From Dissophora ornata (Eukaryota > Mortierellomycota > Mortierellomycetes > Mortierellales > Mortierellaceae), in contig MU616915.1 of the NCBI GenBank assembly GCA_025201705.1, positions 1 to 32,398 of the forward strand: DNA of 32,398 nt, read 5' to 3'. Shown piece after piece: positions 9,678 through 19,817 of this stretch. Positions within the stretch are counted from its first letter, which is position 1. Every line of letters begins with the position of its first letter. The translations under genes were made by a program, and so were the position numbers. Under the pieces are notes generated by a model. That model did no database searches. It was not told the origin of the DNA and was given only the letters and a program-made list of their open reading frames with translations.

Positions 9678-12600
9678 ATGGGGAAGCAGGATATCATTCA
9701 AGTTTTGACGCCCGATCATTCGATCGAGGCCGTCTTCTTGGACGAAGATGCGACCGTGGGCGACTTGCTAATGGCACTCGCCGATGACAACGAGGTCTAC
9801 AGCAGCGGAGACTGGGCCATTGTTGAGGTGGCCATGCCCCGGAAGAGTAAGCCAGCATGTATACTCTCCGGCATTGCCTTTCTGTGGTTCGAGAAGACTG
9901 CCTACGTTAGTACTAATGTATCCATATTTGCTACGAACAGCTGCCCTTTCGTACCATGAACTATTCGCACTTGACCAGGGTAAGTAGCAGGCATGCTTTG
10001 TGGAGGGTGGAGAAGGCAGCGCAACTACGATCTGATATGCTCCGGGGTTTTTTATTATTAACATGGCTTGTTATCCGCAACAGGTGCACTACCATCAGAA
10101 ACACGTATCAAAGAGGTTCAGGAACGATACCAGGAACTTTTACAAAACCCGGATGCCACAGTATTCAAACTTGTCAACCTCTTATATACTCTGCCAGTCG
10201 TATTTCGCCATGTGCCCACTGTTCCAGAGGCGCATTACCGACAAATCCACGTCTTACCGTCAATGAGCGTTCGACGGGTTGTGGATGTTATCACGCAGGA
10301 GATGGGCTTGAAGGCCCTGGAGAACACACCATCCAACGGCAGCACACGCACCTCGGCCGATTACGTCTTTTCACAGCTGAAAGTCAATGAGGAAGGCATT
10401 GAAGGCAAGTCATCAGACTTCATTTCTGATGAAGGCTGTACTATTGAGCACACTTTACCCCTTTGTCTGTGACACTTTCAAAGCTGAGTAAGATGTCACA
10501 AGGAAGTGCTCCTTTCATGACTAACAGTAGTGCTCTACTTCTACTGCCCATCAACGCTGTAGAGGAGAGACAATTACTAGAGGAAGAGACACCCTTTGAG
10601 ATGCTAAAGGATAACAGGGAATTGCTCATGAGCCAGCAAATCAAAGACTATCACTTCTTATTTACTGTACCTGACTCGTGGATCTCCAAGGTCGAGTCCG
10701 TGACCTCACGCATCACCAAGGGATGGACTGCAACCCGTCCTTTATCAATGGCGGTATACGGTCTCTTTGGCAGTGCCTCCCCTACACAGCCAACTGCCAC
10801 CCGCGAGATCTCGAACCCTATCCCAATTCTACCTACCTCCATCCATCACCCCTCATTTAGTGATCTAGATGACAGTACCGCCAAGAACGCACAGAAGAGG
10901 CGTCAAAGCATGATCGCGGGGTCCAGACTGAGCTCTTTCTTTGATCCATCAGCATTGGGAGGATGGCTTGCACCTGAGACAAAGAAAAGGCATTCGATTG
11001 TTGTGGGCCAAAGTGTGCCTAATCTGATATCCAAACCAATGGGCATGGAAAACGGCGGCGGATCTGAAGTGCACGAGATGTCAGACGAAGAACTCACGGA
11101 GGCTTTTGCCGCTCTTTTGGTAGGTTTTTGTAAGGCATTTCTTCCCCGATTTCAAAAAAAGCTAGAGCCATGCTAAAGTAATATGATGGACCCTTTTATA
11201 GAATGATCTCAACATCAAGGACAGTTTGCGTGATAGCATGATGCAGTTCACGCGGGAAAAAAAGACAGCTCTGATTTTGCAGAACCAACAAGTGCAACAA
11301 CAGAAGGAGAGAGTCTCTTCGCCAGACCCTTACTCTGCAGGTCAAATGGGTACTGTCAACAACAGAGGAACAAATACTAGGAGCAAGTTCATGGGCTCGA
11401 TATCTTCCAGGGTATCCTTCATTGAACCAGACAACTCCTCGAACACAAAGCTCCATTCCCGGTACTCTTCATGGTCCAGTCTTGCGGGCTCCTACGACAG
11501 TGCTGCTGCTGAGGAAACAGCACCTCAGTCGCCCAAGTTGACAGGTTATGAGCGTCCAATGTCGCCAACAATGGCTGCTGCAGGATCGCTCTGGTCAAAT
11601 TGGTTCGGCTCCACCCCTCAGACGGACTCAGCTTCTATCGATGAGCCTGCAGATGACTCGCCGCAGTTTTACATTGAGCAGCTGCTTAGCAGGTAGGACC
11701 ACCAGTTTCTTGCAATATTGCGTAGTGGCACGACTGTTTGGTTGATTCAAGACGCTTTGAATCTGACATACATCGCCTTTGTAGGACCACTACCCAAAAG
11801 ACTCTTGCCAAACATCTTCTGAGTCTTCGAATTGCTCTTGCCACCGCGAAATTGTCGTGGATCCGACAGTTTTTGGACGGGCGAGGATTCAGGGCTCTGG
11901 AGAATGTTCTAGATAAAACTGCGATAAAGAAGCGTGGCGGAAAAACCAACGATCTTGACGAGACTCTGCAGTCAGAGTGTGTCCAGTGTCTTCGCGTCTT
12001 GATGAATACTGAGGTAAAAAAAAAAAAAGGGAGGATCCATTAGTTGTCTCAATACTAAATTTTTATATGAAAAACATTAGCCCGGATTCACGCAAGTTTT
12101 GAGGTCGCCATCGCTAGTCGCACACATCTCCTACTGCTTGTACACGACTAACAGCAAGCTACGAACAAAGGTGGCCGAAGTTTTGGCCGCTTTGTGTGTC
12201 ATGTCACCAGAATCCCATCGTCTTGTATTGATGGCTCTTTCGGATTTCAGGGTTGCTCACGAGGAACGTTATCGATTTGAGTACCTTGTTCAGACGCTGG
12301 CGGAGCCGGTGTCAGATGAAGTGGATAGCGCCGATAATCAAGAAAGCTTTGAATGGGAGTACAAGACGGCATGTCTAAGTCTTATGAATGCACTTGCGAA
12401 TTCTCCAGCAGCGCTGGATGACCGTATTTCTCTGAGGAATGAGCTCCGGAGGCGCGGTCTGGAGGATGTTTTCCAGACACTTAAGATTCAAAACCCCCCA
12501 GAGTCGCTCTTGATCCAGATCAACGTCTATGAGGATGAACGCCACGAGGATTGGGTTGATCTTCAGGAACGTACTTTCGAGATAGCCCAAATTAAGATCG

Positions 12601-15600
12601 GGCAGGACAGGTAATACAGTGATGCGCTTTATTGCAATAATGCGGTCCAAGCCATGTCATTTCTCAATATTTACAATATTACAGTCAAAACTCGGAACTA
12701 GTCAATACCATTTCGGGACTTGGTCCAGCAGACGAAGAGCTCTACCCGCGCATTATCCAGACCCTACAGCAGTACGCCAATGCAGCCGTATCTTCTTTGG
12801 ATCAGGAAGAAACCGATGACGAAAACGACGAAGGGAGCGAAGGAAGCGAAGGGAGCGAAAGTCAAGAAGGCCTTGCTCCTATCTCCAGGCAGAGCCCGTA
12901 AGTCACATAACCGCATATCGTCAGAGATAAAGCGATTTGAATTAAACGAGGTCCTCTTCTTTCAATAGACAATTCAAAGAAGATATGTGGACAATTGTGG
13001 ATAAGTTTGGAGAGCGCATCTTTCAAATGCGGGATATCGAGAAAGATTGGGCTGGCTGCCATGACGACTTTTTGGAGGCCATCCAACACATTGTCGGCAA
13101 GCGAGGCGCCATTCTTTCCTTCCAAGACCCCAATGCCAACTCTTCCTCTTCTGCCTCCATGTCGTCCGCTTCATTGGCTTCGAGTCGAAGACACAGTTAC
13201 ATTGACTTTGAGCTTGATATCATGAGGCGCGATATGGATGATATGCGGGAGGATACAGAAAAACTGCGAAAGGACCTTGCTGAAAGCAAGCAGGAGGCTG
13301 AGGATGCCAAGGCTCAAGTGCGACTATTGCAACAGCAGACCAAATCTAGCCTCCATTCCAGCTCCAAGGACAGCTCTGAGAACGAGCCATTGTCATCATA
13401 TGGCAAGCGAGAGGTAATAACATTTCGAAACTTTGAACCGCCCCATCTGTTCATTTTTTGAGCTCTATACTCTTTTTTACTTGTTCACGAGGCTCGGCTT
13501 GGGAAAAGTCCTTACTCCATATGCGACATTGTCTACATGCATACAAATATCCGTATCTATTTTCATTCGATGTTAGAATCACGCTGGAGTTGTTCAAAGA
13601 TTAGTTCAAAAGGAAAAGGAGGTCACCCAGCTTCGGGAGACTATTGAGAGAATGGAAAAAAAGTACAAGGACAAGGCCGAGCTCGTCACTGTGAGTGTCG
13701 TCGGTGGTCAACTACCCATTGCCTATTTTTTATGGTTAGTGAGGGGTACAAATTCATTAACAGCAAACACTCGCCGATACATCAACATAGGACGACGAGC
13801 CTCGCAAATCTGAACGCTCCAAGGAAATCGACAGTACTCGTTGGAATGCCATGATGACCGAGGTCCAATTGCAGAAGAACAAAGTAAGGGTCTGTCACAT
13901 GCATACAACTTTCGAGCGAACTCTCATATCAAGGCTTTATGACTCTTTGAGTCTTCTGCTGACATATTGGCATGCTGGGCGTGTTTTTTTGTTCGTAGAC
14001 TGCAGAGGCTGCCAGTCTGGCTGATGATCGTCAAAAGGAAATTACGTATCTCAAGCGGGCATTGCAGATCGTGTGCACGCGTTATGAGAGTGCGTTGGGC
14101 GAAAGACCGCCAGCGGTGACAGAGGAGGATCACACGAATCAGCCTAATCAGACAGAGGGCTCGCTACAATTATCCAAGACTTTCGAAGCTCTTGCTCGCA
14201 AGGATGAAGAGATTATCGAGCTTAAGGAACAGGCGGATAGGTTGAGAAAGGAGTCATCCGTTGGATTGACGCCTACTGAGGAGGTCCTCTCTCTTCGTGG
14301 AAGTCTCAAGGATTGCATGCTCAAGGTTGGTTACGCACATGTTCGGAACGCAACGAATGTTGGACACTATTATGGTAGCTACTAATACATCCCCTTTCGT
14401 GACGGAACGAAGATTCAAGAGCTTCAGGCACTGGTTACCGATCGCGAGAAAACCGTCAACGGCTTGAAGGAGAGCCTTATCAAATTAGAGGCTGCTAAGT
14501 TCTCTGACGACAAGGATGGCGTTTCTCAAGCCCAGTATGTCTCTGGACCAGACCAAGTCAATGGCGTCGCGTCTGCAATGGTCGATAGATCGAACTCGCG
14601 CTCTTCCTTAAAGTTGCAGATCAGGGCGCTTTCAGCCAAGGGATGGCAAGCTGAGGAGTTAGATGAAGAGCAAGAGGACTCTTTGAACCATGCAAATGGC
14701 AGTCTTTCTTCCTCCACCTCCGACGCGAGCATCAACAATTTGGGGGTCACTAGTCCAGGGAGATCCCCTGGCCAGAGACCTACTGGCGGCGTGTTTTCTC
14801 CTGTAACCTCGCCTAAGCCAGGCAAACGCGTCCTTGGTGCTGGTGGCAGACGCCCTGCATTGCCTCCTCCACCCCCTCCACCTGGTCCAAGGCATAAACT
14901 GTATTCTGCCAATGCTACCAATGTTGCTGATGCTACAACTACTGCATCATCAGAAGTAGAGTCAACTACGCCTGCACCAGCGCCGTCGACTCCGTTAACT
15001 CTTCTACCACCACCGCCACCACCACCAACAGTAGCTCTTGCTCAGTCAGCCGTAATGCAGAGGAGCACTGTAGCTGAGCCTACTATGGCCAGCACATCTG
15101 CGCCTCCACCGCCTCCACCACCTCCACCTCCTCCATTCTTCGTACCGCAAGTGTTACCAACGCCAATAGCCAATGATTCTCCAAAGACAAATCAAACGCA
15201 GGCGACCCTTCCTACCCAAACGACAGTGCCTATTCCACCTCCGCCACCTCCCATGGCTGCAGGTCCTCCGCCACCTCCGCCACCACCATTCACACCTGGT
15301 ACCGCCGCACTGATCCCTCCGACTGCATCTACTCCCCAGGATATTCTTAAGCGATCTGCCTCATTACCTGCACCAAAAGCGCAAAACTCTGTTGCTTCCT
15401 CCCCTCCTCCGCCACCACCACCTCCACCAGCCATGGCTGGAGGCAAGGTTCCCAGGGCACCATTACACTCATTGCCACCACCACCACCACCATTCCCCAT
15501 GCCAGCAGTCCATGGCGCAGCCACATTGGAAGGCGCTATCCCGACGCTTCCAGTGTTTATGGCTACAACACGCTCTTCCAATCCGCTGCAGCCACTCTCG

Positions 15601-17898
15601 ATGGCTATACCTCAGGCCGCCAAGCCTACACGTCCCATGAAGGTAATTTGACTCCTTTATTTTTCATGTGTTGCCTCAGGCAAGTTTATTCCTGCTATTC
15701 TGTTACTCACGACTGGCGGCGCATTTTCATTGCAATCGTAGCAACTCTTCTGGAACAAGTTGCCAACAGGAACCATCACTCAAACAGTCTGGAAGGATAT
15801 CTGTGACCCCTCTTCAGACTTGGGAACGATCGAGTTGGATTATGCAGAGATCGATGAGCTCTTCTGCAAGAACCAGACTTTGTCAGCTAGTAAGTCGAGT
15901 CTTTCTGTTCTGCCGTGGATGTAATACATTCCTTTATTGATTTGGTTTTGACATCGTTGTTCTTGCCTCGCGTGCTCTACGTTTAGATGTCGCTGCGACA
16001 GCAGAGAAGAAAAAGACCGTCAGCTTGTTCAGTGTCAGCCGGGCAAACAACATTGGTAACTTCAATTTACTTGTTCTTAAATCCACGACTTTATTATAGC
16101 TTTGATTTATCTCACACCATTGCGTGAAACTCGGTTTTAGCTATCATGTTGTCCAGGATCAAGTTGTCGTACCCAGAAATTCGCATTGCGTTAATGGAAA
16201 TTTTGGACGAGAAGTTGAGTATCGAGAACTTGAAGGCAATCAAGCAATACGTTCCGACAGGCGACGAGGTAGGAAATATTGCTGCAGATACAGTCGCTAA
16301 GGTTCGTGCTATTTTGTCATGAACCCCATGAGCCTAGTAACTAACATGTTTGAGTATCCTTATCAATAGATCGAACTCATTAAAGAGTACGACCGCGACT
16401 TTGAAGGCCTCGGAAACGCAGAAAAGTATTATCGAGAGGTAACATCGAACCTTTGAGCTAGTAAAAAAGTCGCTCTCTGTATTGATTGACAACAGTTTAA
16501 CTAATGCTCTTTTTTTTTTGGTGGTCGATATGCATAGATTATGGATATTCCGCGGCTCTCGGAACGAGTATCCGCTATGGTTTTCAGGCGTAGACTAGAG
16601 ATCGATGTTGGGGAACTTAAGCCAGTATGAGAACTGTATGCCAGAACTTTAGCAACGGATATGTGATTTGGTGGACGCTCAGCTGACTCATTTCTATACT
16701 GCACTGATATTTCATTGATAGGAAATGGATGTGTTGCGTTTGACAATCCAAGAACTGCAAAGTTCCAGGCGTCTCAAGAGCCTCCTCAAGGTAATTCCAT
16801 ATGAGCGGAACTTCAGTGTTCTGCGTTGGGCGCGTGTACATGAATTGAGCGTTTATGCTAAAGCCTTTTTTTTTTTTGGAATTCCGTGTAGACTGTTCTG
16901 TTGATGGGTAATCACTTAAATGCGACCAGCTTTCGTGGAAATGCGTACGGATTCCAGTTGGATGCGTTGCTCAAGGTAAGAAGACAAGCTGTATCCAGTA
17001 AAAAAAAAAAAAAAAAGCATGGACACGCAAAGTTAATCTTGTGGATTGTTACGACAACTCCTAGATTCGCGACACTAAAGGTGTGGATGGCATTAAACCT
17101 GGCTCCAGCACGCTTCTCCACTACCTTGCAAAATCTATCAATGCCAAAGACCCCAGTCTTTTGAAATTCTTGGAAGAAGTACCACATCTGGAGGCCGCAG
17201 CTAGGATTTCCATGCAGACGTTGATGAACTCTGTGAACAGCCTTGTCGCTGGTATGAACCAGATCCGGGAAGAGATTCGCGTCCTCCGTAGAATCAGGAT
17301 CTCGCCACCTAACGACCATTTTATTGATATCATGGAGGTAAAGAACCAAAAGAAAAAAATAGGAAAAAGGACGCTCTTTGAGCTTGTAAGTCTTTACGGC
17401 ATCTAACGAGTTTCTTCCTACCTTCTTCAAATGTAGAGGTTCGCGGACGCAAACGAGGAAGGCATTCAAAACGTTGTACTCCTCGGACAAGGTCTCGAAC
17501 AGGATCTGAGGCAATTACTGATATTTTATGGTGAGGACGCCACCAACACCAAACCTGAGGACTTTTTCGGCATGCTTGTCTCGTTCTCGACGCAGCTCCA
17601 GAAATCACAGATGGAGAACGAGACCCTCGCTAAGCGTATCCAAAGCAAGAATCAACAGCTCGTCAACAAGAACCGCCGTCCATCCGAGGCTGTCGGAGGA
17701 CTCTCCGTGGCGGCGATCAGGGATGGACATCTTGACGATGCTATTCGTGGTCTGCGCTCAGGTTTGAGGCGGAACAGACGTGATAGGCCCATGTCACATA
17801 TGTACTCCGAACTCAGTATGGATGCCTTGCAGGCCATTAATGCGAGTGTCCCTCGCGCAGGCGCCTTGACACACTCTCGTCAAAGCAGCCGACAGTAG
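9678..17898 (+). CDS. Diaphanous-type formin with N-terminal Ras-association-like region
   Basis: Nucleates and elongates unbranched actin filaments at the cell cortex. I resolve 22 exons joining in frame to 2068 aa: 9678-9846, 9941-9979, 10084-10404, 10503-11119, 11202-11692, 11785-12013, 12081-12610, 12685-12897, 12969-13413, 13577-13690, 13791-13883, 13999-14325, 14413-15642, 15742-15889, 15987-16055, 16141-16268, 16370-16438, 16538-16624, 16722-16790, 16892-16975, 17065-17337 and 17437-17898. Domain order: ubiquitin-fold/RA-like region (about 118-231, ending in an ERQLLEEETP motif), Rho-GTPase-binding GBD (about 370-620, interrupted by a Ser-rich insert), FH3 (620-800, including KLRTKVAEVLAALC), coiled coils (about 970-1200), FH1 with multiple poly-Pro runs (about 1300-1590), FH2 (about 1606-1960, with FWNKLP and GNAYGFQLDALLK) and a DAD-like tail (about 2003-2033, hydrophobic repeat then RRNRRDR). 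GBD plus DAD implies autoinhibition released by Rho-GTP. The RA-like part is unusual for fungal formins. Intron 3 uses a GC donor in this model. Confidence 0.93.
14863..15503 (+). repeat. FH1 poly-proline tracts
   Basis: CCN-rich blocks encoding runs of 5 to 11 prolines occur near 14863-14883, 15007-15029, 15101-15135, 15232-15252, 15265-15289, 15403-15429 and 15472-15494. They bind profilin-actin in formins generally. The reverse strand of this block produces long spurious Gly-rich ORFs. Confidence 0.85.
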
Positions 17899-18298
17899 GA
17901 AAACCTTTCATTCATTCCCCTTTTAAAAATTCGCTTAACAAACCTAGCTTAGCAACATTATGATAGCCTAATGGTATGAAATACAATAGCATGGCGCTTT
18001 CAGGTCGCCTTCATAATACGCCAGATTCCCCAGTCGAGTTTTTAATGAATGCTGCTTTGTGACAGAAGCAGGTCTGTGGACCGAGATATGAGCCCTATGC
18101 TGCGTTGATATTTCCACTTGTAGATGACACGAGCACGCCTAGAGAAAAAACACTTGGAAGGCAGGCCAGAATAAGATCGTACCTTATGCTTGTTTTACTC
18201 ATGAGAAGAATGACTATCCATGCACGAAGGTTAAAATTTCGCAACTAAGCAACCCCTCTGCAGCCCAAAGCTTGACTACTAAGTTGCGGAAGACATTG
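17899..18298. other. Intergenic, formin 3' side
   Basis: Holds the probable 3' UTR of the formin gene, which is AT-rich with no unambiguous AATAAA close to the stop. No ORF or structured RNA is recognised. Confidence 0.5.
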
Positions 18299-18316
18299 TC
18301 ATAGCTCTTCTCGCCC
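18299..18316. repeat. Target-site duplication, left copy
   Basis: TCATAGCTCTTCTCGCCC is identical to 18656-18673. Identity stops at both edges, and the 339 bases between the copies start with a 16-T run. Confidence 0.85.
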
Positions 18317-18655
18317 TTTTTTTTTTTTTTTTAATAACAGCATGTCTCTCTGGTTTAATAACGCGACGAAAACAAAGCCAAAATCCTATGTACAAATCTA
18401 CGAATAATGTCCCCCTTCGCAATAAAGGTATCCACCAACGCTATGTAACCAGTCGCGTTCCCACGCGCTAACCCAGTGGGCCCACGCAACTATTACCACC
18501 CCTCGTCAGGGTGTTAAAGATTTGAAGACATCTCCTACCAAAACCCATCCTCTCCATAGTTCCCAGGTGCCTCTTTCCCAGCAGGCTCTGTAGCAACGTG
18601 CGGTCCGCGTCATGTGGGTCAAGCCTGGGTCCTGGACAGACCCCGCCTTCGTGGT
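18317..18655 (-). mobile_element. Short non-LTR retrotransposon-type insertion with poly(A) tail
   Basis: Read on the minus strand, this 339-base insert ends in 16 A residues immediately followed by one copy of a perfect 18-bp direct repeat, and begins right after the other copy. That is the signature of target-primed reverse transcription. Within the first half an open frame of about 60 codons includes DADRTLLQSLLGK, then ERMGFGRR and NTLTRGGNSCV. These resemble the stretch between the first Asp motif and the thumb-side of the palm in LINE reverse transcriptases, ending in a stop. The catalytic YxDD motif and the rest of the enzyme are absent, so this is a 5'- and internally truncated copy or a SINE-like derivative. 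The perfect duplication indicates a recent insertion. It sits about 120 bases upstream of a tRNA gene. The insertion structure is clear; the RT resemblance is tentative. Confidence 0.8.
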
Positions 18656-18673
18656 TCATAGCTCTTCTCGCCC
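18656..18673. repeat. Target-site duplication, right copy
   Basis: Exact second copy of the 18 bases at 18299-18316, adjoining the 5' end of the minus-strand retro-insertion. Confidence 0.85.
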
Positions 18674-18725
18674 CTCGTTTGACACTCATTTTTTCGGCCA
18701 ACTTAAGGGTATCTCTTGTCGCATA

Positions 18726-18735
18726 ATCACGTGAT
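18726..18735. promoter_or_regulatory. Palindromic CACGTG (E-box/CDE1-type) site
   Basis: ATCACGTGAT is a perfect 10-bp palindrome with the CACGTG core bound by bHLH factors such as Cbf1 in yeasts. It lies 60 bases upstream of the tRNA gene. Function here is unproven. Confidence 0.3.
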
Positions 18736-18794
18736 AATGGGACAGAAAACGAAAATAAGGAGAGATAATAGAAATCGGAATCAAAATGATGTCA

Positions 18795-18867
18795 GCCCAT
18801 ATGGGAAAATGGATATTCCATCTCCCTCCTAAGGTGAAAGTTCTAGGTTCGAGTCCTAGTATGGGCG
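18795..18867 (+). tRNA. tRNA-Arg (anticodon CCU)
   Basis: The acceptor stem GCCCATA/TATGGGC pairs perfectly (18795-18801 with 18860-18866), followed by G as discriminator. The D arm is GGAA/TTCC with GG in its loop. The anticodon loop CTCCTAA gives anticodon CCU, which reads AGG. The T arm is CTAGG-TTCGAGT-CCTAG, containing a perfect B box, GGTTCGAGTCC. There is no intron. The anticodon stem TCTCC/GGTGA has one T:T mismatch at 29:41, and the A box is weak. The copy may be slightly degenerate but retains all invariant loop positions I can check. The CCU loop and flanking stem resemble known fungal tRNA-Arg(CCU). A T-run follows directly. Confidence 0.88.
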
Positions 18868-18876
18868 TTTCTTTTT
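18868..18876 (+). terminator. Pol III terminator
   Basis: TTTCTTTTT starts one base after the tRNA discriminator. The five-T run is enough for RNA polymerase III release. Confidence 0.75.
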
Positions 18877-19112
18877 GCCAATATCACCGAGTCTCGGTAT
18901 CCGATGCCGGTGATTGCGCAGGATTTGTGTTTTTGTCAATGAAAGTGGCGATTGATTGGGAGTCGAGACAGTAGCCGTGGTCCAGAGGGCATAGTGATTG
19001 AAGGTCAGGTTTAGTGGCGAGCCCGTGATTGGGTGATGGACTGTGCTTGTTCCTTTCAACAAATAAAGTCGACCTTGCATTGCTTTCGTTATGATGCAAA
19101 CAACCGCCTATC

Positions 19113-19771
19113 ATGTCTCTCAGTCAACTGGTCAAGGAACATCAGACAAAGCAGGCAACACAGAAACGGGAGACTGGTAACAAGGACACCTTTGGATCGC
19201 AAGCAGGGAGCCAAGTAGCACCGACTTCAGATTCCTCCTAATCGCATTCCCATGATCATTAGAGCATCTGCGGAAGGAGGCCATCCAAAGTGTGGGTGTA
19301 TTCTCGGACGCAGTCGCCGATACACTCAGTGGTCGGTAAGGACTTGAAGTGCGGGCGATGTATATGGGATTACGAGGGCTATATCGAAGAAGGTGGCGTT
19401 ATCCAATATTGACCGACGTCTTGCATCATTTATGGTGTTTGTCCCAGTGTGTCGCAAATATTTGTCAACCAAAAGAGCTTGGAGCAAGAGGCGAGGAGCC
19501 TTTCGGTGCAGACAGCAAGATACGCAAAGCAGACAGCACAATGGCTCGCACTTGTGGAACAATTTGATTCTGCTCTGAAGGTGCAGTACGACAAAGTGAA
19601 TTCCATCAATGTATAGCCCGTGTATGCATGGACTTATGTTAACGCGTCAATTGCAAACCGTTTGATCTTATCTAGGAACTCGGCGATGTGCAAAACTGGG
19701 TGCAGGTGATTCAAAGAGATATGGAGCAGGTTACAAACTCACTAGAGAGCTCACATCGCGAACCGGCATGA
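19113..19771 (+). CDS. BLOC1S1: BLOC-1 subunit 1 (GCN5L1-like)
   Basis: A small coiled-coil subunit of the BLOC-1/BORC complexes that act in endosome-lysosome biogenesis and positioning. Four short exons, none with a long ORF, join in frame to 121 aa: 19113-19176, 19263-19335, 19448-19580 and 19676-19771. The N-terminus has the family's MSLSQLVKEHQ start. The second half carries the conserved NQKSLEQEARSL, RYAKQTAQW, LKELGDVQNW and IQRDMEQV segments in the right order and spacing. Length matches the animal protein (about 125 aa). The splice sites are GTAACA, GTAAGG and GTGCAG donors with TAG, CAG and TAG acceptors; the third donor is weak. It starts about 245 bases after the tRNA. A Helitron-type helicase relic begins within 50 bases of the stop, so the 3' UTR probably contains element sequence. 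Identity is strong. Confidence 0.9.
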
Positions 19772-19817
19772 CAAAATTTGAACATAAAATGAAGGGAAAT
19801 GTCTCTTTGGCAGCCCT

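Noticed and set aside
14526..15581. Gly-rich minus-strand ORFs
   Set aside because: They are mirror images of the formin FH1 proline runs.
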